Assembly: GCA_964639335.1 (NCBI GenBank)
Contig: CAZXCJ010000018.1
Coordinates: 1-23,246, forward strand
DNA length: 23,246 nucleotides
From: JAIOTH01 sp964639335
GTDB taxonomy: Bacteria; Patescibacteriota; Patescibacteriia; UBA1558; S5-K13
Direction of reading: 5' to 3'
Shown here: one piece after another, positions 1 to 9,600 of the stretch
Numbering within the stretch: the first letter of the stretch is position 1
How the letters are laid out: every line of letters begins with the position of its first letter
Notes under the pieces: generated by a model
The model's database searches: none
What the model was told of the DNA's origin: nothing
The model's input: only the letters and a program-made list of their open reading frames with translations
Made by a program: the position numbers and the translations under genes

Positions 1-2
1 AT

Positions 3-50
3 ATTATTAAAATAAATACCGAGACTAAAGAATATGTAGAGAGAGTATAG
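3..50 (+). CDS. Possible 3' end of a plus-strand gene entering from the left
   Basis: From base 3 one plus-strand frame is open from the window edge to a TAG at 48-50 and reads IIKINTETKEYVERV. The other two plus frames stop within the first 15 bases. The composition looks protein-like, and plus-strand hairpins follow (66-98, 155-182), as expected after a gene end. Fifteen codons cannot identify a family and could be chance. Low confidence. Confidence 0.25.
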   Translation: MIKINTETKEYVERV

Positions 51-65
51 AAAATTAGAAAATCG

Positions 66-98
66 TTTACCCTGAACCAGTTATCGGTTCAGGGTAAA
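66..98. repeat. Perfect 13-bp palindrome, TTTACCCTG family
   Basis: TTTACCCTGAACC (66-78) and GGTTCAGGGTAAA (86-98) are perfect reverse complements around a 7-base loop. No T-run follows on either strand, so an intrinsic terminator is unlikely. The outer TTTACCCTG recurs in palindromes near 17587-17631 and 17685-17744, which suggests a dispersed repeat family. Confidence 0.7.
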
Positions 99-154
99 GT
101 AGAAATTCGAGAATAGTAATAGAAAATCGAAAAAAATAAAATTAGATTAAAAAC

Positions 155-182
155 AAAGGGCCAAATAATAGCTCTTTTTATT
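155..182 (+). terminator. Terminator-like hairpin, plus strand
   Basis: AAAGGGC (155-161) pairs with GCTCTTT (171-177) with one G-U wobble across a 9-base loop, followed by a T-rich tail. It would end transcription from a plus-strand gene to the left of or at the window edge. It faces the similar minus-strand hairpin at 655-687, so the S23-family gene sits between two oppositely oriented terminators. Confidence 0.5.
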
Positions 183-204
183 ATTAAAAATAGTATTAAG
201 AAAT

Positions 205-644
205 AAGAATTAAGTATTAAGGATAAAAATATGTTTAAAAACAATCCAATAAAAAACTTTAGAGATTTAAAAGTTTGGCAAAAATCTCATCAATTAGCTT
301 TAGAAATATATAAAATAACAAAACTATTCCCAAAAGAAGAAATTTTTGGATTAACAAGTCAAATGCGAAGATGTTCTGTATCTGTTACATCAAACATTGC
401 TGAGGGTTTTAATCGCAAATCCTACAAAGAAAAAAATAATTTTTACCATATTAGTTTAGGATCAGTTTCTGAACTACAAAGTCAAATTCTAATCTGCCAA
501 GATATTAATTATTTAAGTCAAGATAAATCTAAAAAACTTCTTGAGAAATCAATTGAAATTCATAAAATGCTCAACAGCCTTATTAAAACCTCAAAATCCC
601 ACTATTCCTAATCCTTACTCCTTAATACTTTCTCCTTAATTCTT
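205..644. repeat. Inverted repeats bracketing the S23-family gene
   Basis: AAGTATTAAGGA (212-223) has a perfect reverse complement at 619-630, just after the stop codon. AAGAATTAAG (205-214) has a perfect reverse complement at 635-644. The gene is therefore enclosed by short inverted repeats of 10-12 bp. The left copy also supplies the AAGGA ribosome-binding site. They could be cassette ends or simply pair the mRNA ends. Confidence 0.5.
231..611 (+). CDS. Four-helix-bundle protein, S23 / 23S rRNA intervening-sequence family
   Basis: This 126-residue protein matches the S23 four-helix-bundle family by its opening (FRDLKVWQKSHQLALEIY), the central SNIAEGFNRKS segment and the later SLGSVSELQSQI segment. 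Members were first noted inside intervening sequences of 23S rRNA genes and are also common as free-standing genes; their molecular role is not settled, though they are small basic cytoplasmic helical bundles. Length is normal. The ATG has AAGGA at 219-223, seven bases upstream, the clearest ribosome-binding site in the window. It is the only complete plus-strand gene. Inverted repeats and two facing terminators enclose it, and no rRNA lies nearby. Family assignment is firm; function is unknown. Confidence 0.9.
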   Translation: MFKNNPIKNFRDLKVWQKSHQLALEIYKITKLFPKEEIFGLTSQMRRCSVSVTSNIAEGFNRKSYKEKNNFYHISLGSVSELQSQILICQDINYLSQDKSKKLLEKSIEIHKMLNSLIKTSKSHYS

Positions 645-654
645 AATTTAATAA

Positions 655-687
655 CTAAAAATAAAAAGGATCATTCTCTGACCCTTT
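655..687 (-). terminator. Terminator-like hairpin ending the minus-strand gene block
   Basis: On the minus strand AAAGGGTC (687-680) pairs with GATCCTTT (672-665), with one G-U wobble and a 7-base loop, followed by a T-rich run down to about 655. It lies 23 bases after the stop of the 427-residue gene and is a good intrinsic terminator for that block. Confidence 0.6.
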
Positions 688-709
688 AAAAATAATGGAT
701 TATTAAACC

Positions 710-1993
710 TTACTTAAATCTAACCTCCCCAGCTTCTTCAATTATTTCTCTCCATATAAATTGCTCTAAATTTGTATCTCCATAAACAATGGGAAAATAA
801 CTCTTTTGCCCATTTTTTTTGAATATATTAGCCAAATGCATGCCTATCAATCCTGAATCTTTTGAGGGTAGCTTTAATTTTTCATTTAATAAAAATTGTA
901 AATATAAGCTGACTGTTTCTGCTTTAGTTGAATTTTCAATAATGTTATTTATTAAATCTGGTGAAAAATTTTGTGATAAATATTTTTTAAATCCAGAAAG
1001 CAAATCCTGATTATCTAAAAAAAACAAATTCAAAAGCTTATTCTGACAAATAAAAATTAATACAGTTATTGCCTCTCCCTTTTTACTGGTTTTAAATTTT
1101 TTGGACAATTTATCTACATCTTTGTTGTATTTTTCAAATTCTTCTTTTAAAAAATCTATCCTGCTTAAATCTGCCTCAAATTTTTGATAATCTTTTAAGA
1201 GTTTTTCAATGGCTGGAGTTTGTTTTTCTTTAACTTTAATATCTTCTTCTGTTTTTAATGGCTTAAAAACTTTTTTAGTTGGTTTTTTTTCTTTTTCAAA
1301 TAATTTAATTGCTTTGTCGGGCAAACTATTTCCCCTAATTTTTGGTTGTGTAGATGGTCCAAATCTTAAAAAATTATATGTTTCTAAAATTTTAACTAAT
1401 ATATTTCTATCCTGCTTATTTAATTTTTTTACATTATCATTAGTATTTAAATAATTCACTAAATTGATATTTCCTCCACCCTTCTCAATATCAATAAATT
1501 CATTATAATCCACCAACCAACTTTTTATGGTTGGAGTTTCCTCTTTATCTCCTATAATCAATGTATTCTCGCCCAAATGCTCTAAATTATTCTTAAGAGA
1601 ATCCAATAAAGCTCTTCTTAATTCTATTATATTAGAAATATTCAAATAAAATAAAGTATTAATTTTATAGATAAAATTAATCTCTAAATTTACACCAAGT
1701 AATAATTTATTTTCAAATAATTTTTTTATGTCTGACTTATTTAAAAATCCAAAATATACCCAAGCCAATTTATCTAAAATTGGTTGATATTTCTTAAATA
1801 TATATAAATTTGAATCCTTTGTATTGACGGCTGATATTAACTTATTCAAAAATAACCAAAGCTCCCCAGCCTCTCCAATATAATGATCTTTACAATATTC
1901 ATTTGTTAATTGATTAATTTCTTCAAAAATAACCTCATTCTCTAAATCTGATATAGAAATTTTTTTTATTTTTTCTAATTTATAATCAATCAT
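710..1993 (-). CDS. Hypothetical 427-residue protein downstream of the VirB6-like gene
   Basis: I do not recognise a named family. The protein is soluble: no signal peptide and no clear membrane span. Residues 1-145 look helical, with alternating hydrophobic and charged segments. A lysine- and proline-rich linker spans about 233-260, a coiled-coil-prone Lys/Glu stretch about 262-303, and the rest is again helical. A segment near 198-217 (ILVKILETYNFLRFGPSTQP) looks distinctive enough for family searches. The ATG lies 14 bases after the stop of the VirB6-like gene, with no ribosome-binding site in the gap, so the two are probably co-transcribed; a terminator follows the stop. The context suggests a cytoplasmic partner of the envelope proteins encoded upstream, which is inference only. 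Confidence 0.8.
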   Translation of the reverse strand: MIDYKLEKIKKISISDLENEVIFEEINQLTNEYCKDHYIGEAGELWLFLNKLISAVNTKDSNLYIFKKYQPILDKLAWVYFGFLNKSDIKKLFENKLLLGVNLEINFIYKINTLFYLNISNIIELRRALLDSLKNNLEHLGENTLIIGDKEETPTIKSWLVDYNEFIDIEKGGGNINLVNYLNTNDNVKKLNKQDRNILVKILETYNFLRFGPSTQPKIRGNSLPDKAIKLFEKEKKPTKKVFKPLKTEEDIKVKEKQTPAIEKLLKDYQKFEADLSRIDFLKEEFEKYNKDVDKLSKKFKTSKKGEAITVLIFICQNKLLNLFFLDNQDLLSGFKKYLSQNFSPDLINNIIENSTKAETVSLYLQFLLNEKLKLPSKDSGLIGMHLANIFKKNGQKSYFPIVYGDTNLEQFIWREIIEEAGEVRFK

Positions 1994-2007
1994 ATAAATA
2001 AAACAAA

Positions 2008-5000
2008 TTATTTTTTATTCTTACTCTTGGTAGTAGAAGGGGTTTCTTTTGACACTTCGCTAAAAGATTTTTTCGGATTTTTAGTAAGTTTCTTTAAATG
2101 AGTATTTATTCGTACAAGCAGGCTTTTAGTTGACGATGAATCAAACACGCTCCCAAAATCTCTATCCCCTGTTCCTTTTTCTCCAGATTTGGCTTCTTTA
2201 ATATCTTTAATAAAATTATTCAATTTTAAGCTCTCTTTTGGATCAACCTTAGCAGATGACATTTCCCCTAAAGCAGCCTGTACTGCTATTAGTATACTGC
2301 CAATATTGGTCAATTCAGAAACAATAGCAGCGGTATCCAATTTACCAGAATTAATTTCTGCTGTTTTTTCTTCAACTTCCTCTTGCGCGGCATTAACTAT
2401 CTCTTCTGGCTTTTCATTTTGAGTTGCTTTTTTAATTTTTGTTTTCCTAGCTTCTTTATCTTCTGTTTCTCTCCCAAAAGTTTCTTCTTTTGAGCTTACT
2501 ACTTTAACAACTTTCTCCAATGCTATTTTCGCCTCAGGGCTAGCATTGCCGACAAGTTTATTAAAATTTTCATAATCTTTAACAACTTGAGAAACTGCTT
2601 TAGCATAATCCTTCTTAGCTTTTTTAATCGCATCTTTAAGAGGATTGATTGTATCTCTATCAATAACATTATTATTATCTAAAAATTTATTGCCTTTCTT
2701 TGTTTGGTTTCGGGCTTCAGTAATATCTCCATTTTCTTCAGCTTTTTTAGCTTTTTCAAAATGTTTCTTAGCATTATCTGTATTTTCTCTCTTTTCATTT
2801 TTAGCTTCTTCAATCTCATCTCCGTTTGTTTGTTTGACGACACTATCATAATTTTCCTTTAATGTTATCTTCTTATCATCACTTTCCAATAATCTACTAA
2901 TAGCACCATCTATTTTTTTATCCTTAAGCCCTTTTATAGCAGAATTTATAACTTTTTTTACTTTTCCTATTTTAGATCCTAATTCATCAACTATTGGCAA
3001 GTTTGCAATTTTTTCTACTTCACCCCCAAGACCACCTCCCATTTTCCCTAAGAGTTTAGCAAAATTTTTAAGACCTGTTTTGGCTTTACTACCACCGGCC
3101 CTAATCATAGCACTAGCTTCACTCACTTTTTCAACTATTTCATCTTCCTTTTCCTCTGGTCTAGTCTTAATATGTTTATTTGCTAAAACCTTTCTGGTCT
3201 CACCTTGGGCTCTATAAATACCCTTATCAACTCCTACCATTTCAGCAACTGCTTCTTGTTTCATTTGTTTGTCTGTCAAATTAGGATATCTGGATTTCAA
3301 ATCTTCAGTAATTACTGTTTGCTGTTCTTTACCCATTGAATCCCAAATATCATTAAGGCCTTCATCAGATAAATTTTGAGTTCTAGCATGGGCCATTTCA
3401 TGCCTTGCTTGAACCATTCTGCCACTCATACTAGCATTATTGTGTATTCTTAATGTTTCAGAATTTTCCAATCCTTTTTTCAAACCTACAACTTTTTCTT
3501 CAGCATTACCATCTCCGCTATCTTGTAATTGCTTTTTGTATATCTCAATAATTGCATCAATCGCTTTTTGTTTATTCTCACCATCAAAATAAACCGCATC
3601 CTGATTAGTGGTAACTCCTAATACTTTTTGTATATTCGAATCATTGAAATTAAGCCCCACACCGGCTTGTTCTGCTCCTTCTTCCTTCTTTGAAGCTGTT
3701 TGAACACCCCTAACCTCATTTAACTCTTTTTGATTTAAAGCATTTTCATGACGTTGATAATCTAGTCCATTTTCGTATTTATCTTGATTATCTAAATATT
3801 CTTCGCTCTCATAAAAATCTTCATCGGCATCTTTATATCTCTTAACCATTGGATTAGTTCTACTGTGTTTTTCTTCATCAAAATGTTCAGCCACTCTTGG
3901 TGCTGATGGCCTTAAACCTTCTTCAGATTCTGGTTCTGACCCTTCTAATGGTGAAGTACCGCCTCCCCCACTAATTCCCAACGCCCTTATTAAATCCTCT
4001 CTTGTTTTAATATTACCACTAAAATTGCCCTCTTTATTAATTTGGATATCTTCTGTTAGCGCTTCTCTTACTCCTTCTTTCCTTAAATCAGCTAAACTAA
4101 CTTCAATCCCACTACTACCTATTTTATATCTTATTACATTTTTTAGAATATTTTCCATATCTTTAATTTCTCCTTGATCATTAAGATATTCTTCAGGTAT
4201 TCCTCCCCTTTTCTTCCAATTATCTGGAATTTTTATGCTGTTAGCCAAATCATTAAAAGCAACATTTCTTAACTCAATGGTATTAATTTTTAAAGAACCA
4301 TCTTCCTCAAAATAAACTTTTTCAGGACTACCCCCTATATCTAGACTATCATTTCTATCATTGGTATGTTCTGTAGTTAATTTTTTATTAGCACCTTCAA
4401 AGGTTGATTTATAGATTGCTTCTTCGGCATACCCCCTTTGACTGCTCACTATCCTACCAATCCTCTTAGGATCATCGCTGTCTGAAACACTACCATAAGC
4501 ATTTAATCCTTGCATTTGTTGTCCTACTTGAGCCCTCTTGGTTAATTTACTCATTTCAGTTACTGCTATATTTGGACCCTCGTAAGCTGGGGCAGTATAC
4601 ATTTCCCCTGTTTCCGGATTTATTAAATCCTTAGGATTTACATCTCCTGGCTTAAATAGTTTATCTAGGGTGACTTCATGATCTTCAATATTAGTATATC
4701 TTTTCATTTTTATCCTTGAATCATATATTCCATGACCTATGTCTTGTGCATGACCAGTTTTCTTCCCATCTTCATCAAGATTAATAATAGTCGCTAGACC
4801 CGTAGCATCAGACCCGTGTGTTGCTATAAGCATCTTATGTACTATTACATAATTATTAAGATCCTTTATCTTCTCACCAGCAATTGTATCGTTTATTATC
4901 AGATTACTAAATTTTTTAAAAATTTCTTCATTAGAACAAGCATCGTCAATATATCCTCTTGAACCAGCATTTATTTCTAATCCTCTTGCAACCGCCATAT

Positions 5001-6504
5001 CATAAGAACTCAATTTCTTCTTTCTTAATAATTTAGCCCTTAAATCACCTAATCCGTCCTTAGTCATAAATTTAAGCTCTTGGGCCATTTTTGAAGCTTC
5101 AGCAAAATCTAAATTTTCCTTATGCGGTATTGGTGGTTCTCCAAAAGCCTTTTCAAAAAGCTCTCTAGCAGAAGCAGATGCTCCGTCTTTTGCTCTACTA
5201 TATAAATTTTCTCTTCTAGCATTCCAGCCCCTAATCAGAGCAGCTGGATTTAATATAGGAGGTGCTTTCCCTTCTTTTATACTTTCATTCAATTTTCTAG
5301 CTCCATACTTAGCTAAACCCTTAACTCCAGCCCATGCCCCAACAGCAGGTAGTGCTGCAACCTTGCCAGCTCCTTTTAATACAGATTTACCCCACTTACC
5401 CAAATTCTGTTGCATTTGTCCGGCAAACTTAGAGCCAATCACACCCATTTCTTGAGTAATCTTTATAGCGGCTATTAAAAGCCCGATGACTACTATAAAA
5501 TCAATCATGTAATTAGTGTTGGATATACCGGCTAGTTGAGATTCAACTTCTGTTGTGCCACTAGTGCTTAAACTAGTTTTACCCATACCAATATTTTCTT
5601 TTTCCATGCTCGCAACAAATGATGTTCCACTACTTTGAATAGTAAAAAAACTTAACCATAAGAAAAAAGCTAAAACAGGACCAGCTATCAAATTTTTACC
5701 AAATAATTGCCACCATTTTTTAGCATATTCTGCGCCCACTGGTGAGGCCTGAAAAAAATAAGCAAAAGGCGATAAAATAGTTAAAACCCAAAAAGATATC
5801 ATTCTGCCCAATAAAATTATAATCATAATTAACAAAACCATGGCCAAAATTATCAAAAACAAAAGAGCTAAAGCATAAACAGCTGTAACATTCCAAATTG
5901 TAATTTTTTCTTGTCCTTTTATGTTCTCACCACCGACTGCACCCTCTTTAGCTGCGCTCATAAAAGCATCTAAATGCAAACCCTTAATAATATTACCTAC
6001 AGCAGCTTCTTTAAAAGAGCCCACAAAAGTAAGCATTGCTACTTGAGATAGAGTTATTAAGGCCCCAGTAATATATTTGGAAAAATTAATTACGATGGCC
6101 ACAATTACTAATTTGGCCAGCCATTTTTTATAAGAATACGATTCTATTTTCAAAATAGTACCAATAGCTATAACCAATAAAATAACAATAAAAAACATAT
6201 TACATAAATCTCTGGCCAAAATCCAGCCAGTTTCAACTGCTTTGATGTTTATAAAACTATTCCATTGAGCAATATATAAAAGTATTTCAAATAATTTAGT
6301 CACAATCCAACCCACCACACTAATTAACAAACCCAGCAATGCATTTAATAGTGATGCTACCAAGTCCCCGATAGGGTCAGCCCTAATAATCAATGGGGAC
6401 AGGACCAAAATCAATAAACAAAAAACCACCAAAACACAAAAAACCTTTCTTTTTTTAGAAAGATTATTCCATTTTAATTTTAATTTTTGTAAAAACTTTA
6501 GCAT
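2008..6504 (-). CDS. TrbL/VirB6-like polytopic membrane protein with long soluble region carrying an HExxH motif
   Basis: Residues 1-355 contain about eight hydrophobic segments (near 21-40, 47-69, 98-118, 131-160, 207-232, 236-253, 272-291, 332-350). Polytopic TrbL/VirB6 proteins form the inner-membrane channel part of type IV secretion systems, and this layout plus the Gly/Ala/Lys-rich stretch after the last span (about 360-405) fits them. Roughly 1100 soluble residues follow, unlike classic VirB6 proteins of a few hundred. At 1035-1039 is HEMAH, and 45 residues later QEAVAE (Glu1084, Glu1088), an arrangement like gluzincin zinc metallopeptidases. From about 1150 to the end it is Lys/Glu-rich and coiled-coil-prone. 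The gene follows the giant secreted-protein gene after 127 bases. No ribosome-binding site precedes the ATG. VirB6-like is likely; peptidase activity is inferred. Confidence 0.8.
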   Translation of the reverse strand: MLKFLQKLKLKWNNLSKKRKVFCVLVVFCLLILVLSPLIIRADPIGDLVASLLNALLGLLISVVGWIVTKLFEILLYIAQWNSFINIKAVETGWILARDLCNMFFIVILLVIAIGTILKIESYSYKKWLAKLVIVAIVINFSKYITGALITLSQVAMLTFVGSFKEAAVGNIIKGLHLDAFMSAAKEGAVGGENIKGQEKITIWNVTAVYALALLFLIILAMVLLIMIIILLGRMISFWVLTILSPFAYFFQASPVGAEYAKKWWQLFGKNLIAGPVLAFFLWLSFFTIQSSGTSFVASMEKENIGMGKTSLSTSGTTEVESQLAGISNTNYMIDFIVVIGLLIAAIKITQEMGVIGSKFAGQMQQNLGKWGKSVLKGAGKVAALPAVGAWAGVKGLAKYGARKLNESIKEGKAPPILNPAALIRGWNARRENLYSRAKDGASASARELFEKAFGEPPIPHKENLDFAEASKMAQELKFMTKDGLGDLRAKLLRKKKLSSYDMAVARGLEINAGSRGYIDDACSNEEIFKKFSNLIINDTIAGEKIKDLNNYVIVHKMLIATHGSDATGLATIINLDEDGKKTGHAQDIGHGIYDSRIKMKRYTNIEDHEVTLDKLFKPGDVNPKDLINPETGEMYTAPAYEGPNIAVTEMSKLTKRAQVGQQMQGLNAYGSVSDSDDPKRIGRIVSSQRGYAEEAIYKSTFEGANKKLTTEHTNDRNDSLDIGGSPEKVYFEEDGSLKINTIELRNVAFNDLANSIKIPDNWKKRGGIPEEYLNDQGEIKDMENILKNVIRYKIGSSGIEVSLADLRKEGVREALTEDIQINKEGNFSGNIKTREDLIRALGISGGGGTSPLEGSEPESEEGLRPSAPRVAEHFDEEKHSRTNPMVKRYKDADEDFYESEEYLDNQDKYENGLDYQRHENALNQKELNEVRGVQTASKKEEGAEQAGVGLNFNDSNIQKVLGVTTNQDAVYFDGENKQKAIDAIIEIYKKQLQDSGDGNAEEKVVGLKKGLENSETLRIHNNASMSGRMVQARHEMAHARTQNLSDEGLNDIWDSMGKEQQTVITEDLKSRYPNLTDKQMKQEAVAEMVGVDKGIYRAQGETRKVLANKHIKTRPEEKEDEIVEKVSEASAMIRAGGSKAKTGLKNFAKLLGKMGGGLGGEVEKIANLPIVDELGSKIGKVKKVINSAIKGLKDKKIDGAISRLLESDDKKITLKENYDSVVKQTNGDEIEEAKNEKRENTDNAKKHFEKAKKAEENGDITEARNQTKKGNKFLDNNNVIDRDTINPLKDAIKKAKKDYAKAVSQVVKDYENFNKLVGNASPEAKIALEKVVKVVSSKEETFGRETEDKEARKTKIKKATQNEKPEEIVNAAQEEVEEKTAEINSGKLDTAAIVSELTNIGSILIAVQAALGEMSSAKVDPKESLKLNNFIKDIKEAKSGEKGTGDRDFGSVFDSSSTKSLLVRINTHLKKLTKNPKKSFSEVSKETPSTTKSKNKK

Positions 6505-6535
6505 TTTTATAATTTGCTAATTAGTAACTTGCCTG

Positions 6536-6591
6536 CCCTCTGAAGCCTTCTTGACCTCCGAAGATTTATCGAAGGAGGTGGCGAAAGAGGG
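6536..6591. repeat. Nested palindrome between the giant gene and the VirB6-like gene
   Basis: Symmetric arms nest around a 14-base loop: CCCTCT (536-541), GCC (545-547) and ACCTCC (554-559) face GGAGGT (574-579), GGC (580-582) and AGAGGG (586-591), all plus 6000. No T-run follows on the minus strand, so it is unlikely to be an intrinsic terminator. It resembles the in-frame element in leuS (21844-21882): both contain CCACC, TTCG, CTTCGG and GGCAGGC in that order. It could also stabilise or process the operon mRNA. Confidence 0.65.
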
Positions 6592-6596
6592 TAATC

Positions 6597-6617
6597 CATA
6601 ATTCATAATTCATAATT
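6597..6617. repeat. Three tandem copies of CATAATT
   Basis: CATAATT is repeated perfectly three times (6597-6603, 6604-6610, 6611-6617) between the stop of the giant gene and the nested palindrome. A simple-sequence tract of this sort can vary by slippage. No function is evident. Confidence 0.6.
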
Positions 6618-6631
6618 CTTACTTCTATTTA

Positions 6632-9600
6632 CTATCTTGGCAAAACTATCACTGCACAATCAATGCCCTCACAATTACCTAGGGTAGCTTTTGTTTCTTG
6701 TCCCCAATTATCATAAACTATAACTTCTGGCTTATAAACACAACAACCGCCATCTAAATCATAGTCCGAACAATCCCCTTGCCAATAATCATTCAAAGGA
6801 TCACAAGTATAAATATAACTATATGAAAAATATCCTTTTTCTCCGGTCTGGCTATTATCTTCTACACAGGCATCTACATAATCGCCCCATGTTTCAGCAA
6901 AACAATCAAAGCCCTCCCCGCAATCATTATAATCTATACATTTATCTCCCAATGGTTCATCAATAAAAGCATCTTTATAAGTCGTACCGCATCTGCGTAC
7001 ACAATCATGCTTATGATTTTCAAATGGGCCTTCTAAAATTAATTTATTATTTCCTAAGCCAGTCCAATCAATTTCAATCTTAGTTAAAGGTGCTTGGCCT
7101 TGTTCAGCATAAGCATAAAAAGATAAATAAGCATAAAGGTCGCCATCTACTCCAACAATATGCTGTCCAGCTTTATTATTAATAGAAATACCAGCCAAAC
7201 CTTCAGAAAAACCAGTTTGAACATCATGCTCTACTCTATTAACTATTGGAGCTTCTGGAGTTACAACACCTTCACTAATCATATTCCAATAAGTACCGCT
7301 CCATGATGGAGCACCCCAACCATCTTGATATTCTTGAAAATTTTCATTAGGAATTTTAATCAATAATTTATTTAATCTACCCTTGGTTACTGATAAATCA
7401 CTATCTTTAGGCGCATAATAATCATAAGAAAAAGGATTATCATCATATCTTAAAGCCATGCTTCTTAATTCACCTTCACTGCCTACAGCTGAAAATGAAG
7501 GCGCTATATTTTTCCACCCATCAGTTTGTAAAATTTGATCAAACCTAATTTGCGTTGGTTGTCCATAATAACCAATACTACTATTAATAACGCCTGGACA
7601 AATATCATCATCCAGTGAAGTAGTACCATATAAATCACAAGGATTTTCTGAAGTTAATTTTTCTGTGGCCATCCAATTCAAATAAAAATTATTAGAATCA
7701 AATGTCGCATTACTTATATCCATATATGTCTGACAAGTTTGGATGCATCCTTCATCAAAATTGCATCCATCTACAAAACCAGAACTTGGAGAATATGTAT
7801 CACACCAAGTATGCACTGTACTAGGTAAAGAATAACTTGCTTGTCCATTATCCATTAGCCATTTCACATAATTATTTTCTCCGGCTAGAATATCAGGATA
7901 AACATCTGGACAAATATAATTATCTGAATTTAAACCAAATAAAGCATTCATCCAACCAATACTTTCACAAAATCCTATTTTGCCTTGTTGATCCTCATCT
8001 TTAAATGAAACATTTGTATAAAGATCAATAGTATCTCCATTACCATTATTATCATAATAATATAACTCAAATATATTTATATCACCAATTAAATCGCATA
8101 TAGATGATGGAAGTAAAAAATTTGATAACTTTTCTTTATAGAATCTTAATTTTCTTATTAAAGCACATTCTAACCAACCATCATTTATAGCTTTTTCTGA
8201 ATTATCAGCTGGCAAATTTGGAGTCCAACAAGACAAATCACGCTCAGGATCTTTTCTGCCATTACTATCATAAGCATTTGGTTCTGTATCCCCACACCCA
8301 ACATTAGCAATAAATGTATCATCAGAAAAAGCATTAGACCAATCATCTTCACAAAATTCAGCTGTTCCATCACTCCATAAATCATTAAGAGTCAAACTAT
8401 TATTATTTTTCCAATAATTTAAAAATGGATAAAAATTATCTATATTTAAACCCAAATCTTCTAACTCATCAGGTAGATTACTAGAATTATGACTATAATC
8501 TCCTTGATCATTAATATTCCAATATCTATCTAATAAACCGTAGTTGCTTTCATATAATAAAGCCACTCTATTGCCATAATTATCAAAAAAATCTGTTATT
8601 AATTGGCGATTGTTATGATGACAATAAGGATTTTGAGATTCACATTTATAACAATTTGTATAATCAAAAGATAGGAAAGGTCCGGGAATATGAACACGAC
8701 AATTTGCTAACAGGCCACATCCAAAGCGTCCCCAATATCCTTTCATAAAATTACAATTATCTCTTACTTCACCTATTGTACAAGTACTTTTATTGCAGGA
8801 AAGCGAGTCCGAGAAAATAGTGCTAATCTTCAGACAATCTGCCATTACAATATCTATTTGCTCTTGAGTTAAACATCTATAATTTATATCATCGACTTTT
8901 TCACAACATCCCGTAGTTTCGTCTGGGGCTGATATAAAAACACTATCAATCCCTTGGCCAAAAGAAGATTCGTCCTTCCAATCAAAACCAGATTCACCCG
9001 GATGCATGGCCGGTACATAATAATTCCATCCATAACGATATCCTGCCCCAAGATTACATTCAAGGCTTGAATCATCTCCACAACCCCTATCACTTCTTTG
9101 GAAATCATGTTTTTGAATAGTCCCGATTTGATTACCATTTTCATCCACATAATATAAAGTGCTTACATCTTCAGCGTCTCCAGAATATTCACAATGATCT
9201 AAACATCTTTTTTTTATATTAAAAACTTTAAAAGCATAACCATCTATAGTCATAAAGGATCTCGGCCTGCTGGTAAGCCGCATTACAGAACCATTATAAC
9301 ATTGTTTTAATTCACTTATGTCAAAAATATTTTTCAAATGTGCATTATCATCTGAACTTACTATAACTAAACTATCTAAATTCATCTGATATATTATTTT
9401 ATCTACTTCATTTAACCCTTTCCCTAAAAGATTTGAAATAGAATATGTATTTGGTCTGGTAAACTTTACTCTCCCTAATTCAAAATTTATGCCTAAACCA
9501 GCTGTCCTGCCATAAGGATCTTTATCTAAAAAACTATCAGATTTAATAGTATCTAAACAAGTCATTCCAGAATCATTGATTTCTTTATTAAAATCAGCTG

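Noticed and set aside
231..611. Intervening sequence of a 23S rRNA gene
   Set aside because: No rRNA-like sequence flanks the S23-family gene. It is free-standing.
6536..6591. Intrinsic terminator between the giant gene and the VirB6-like gene
   Set aside because: The stem is strong, but no T-run follows on the minus strand, and the sequence matches the palindromic repeat family.
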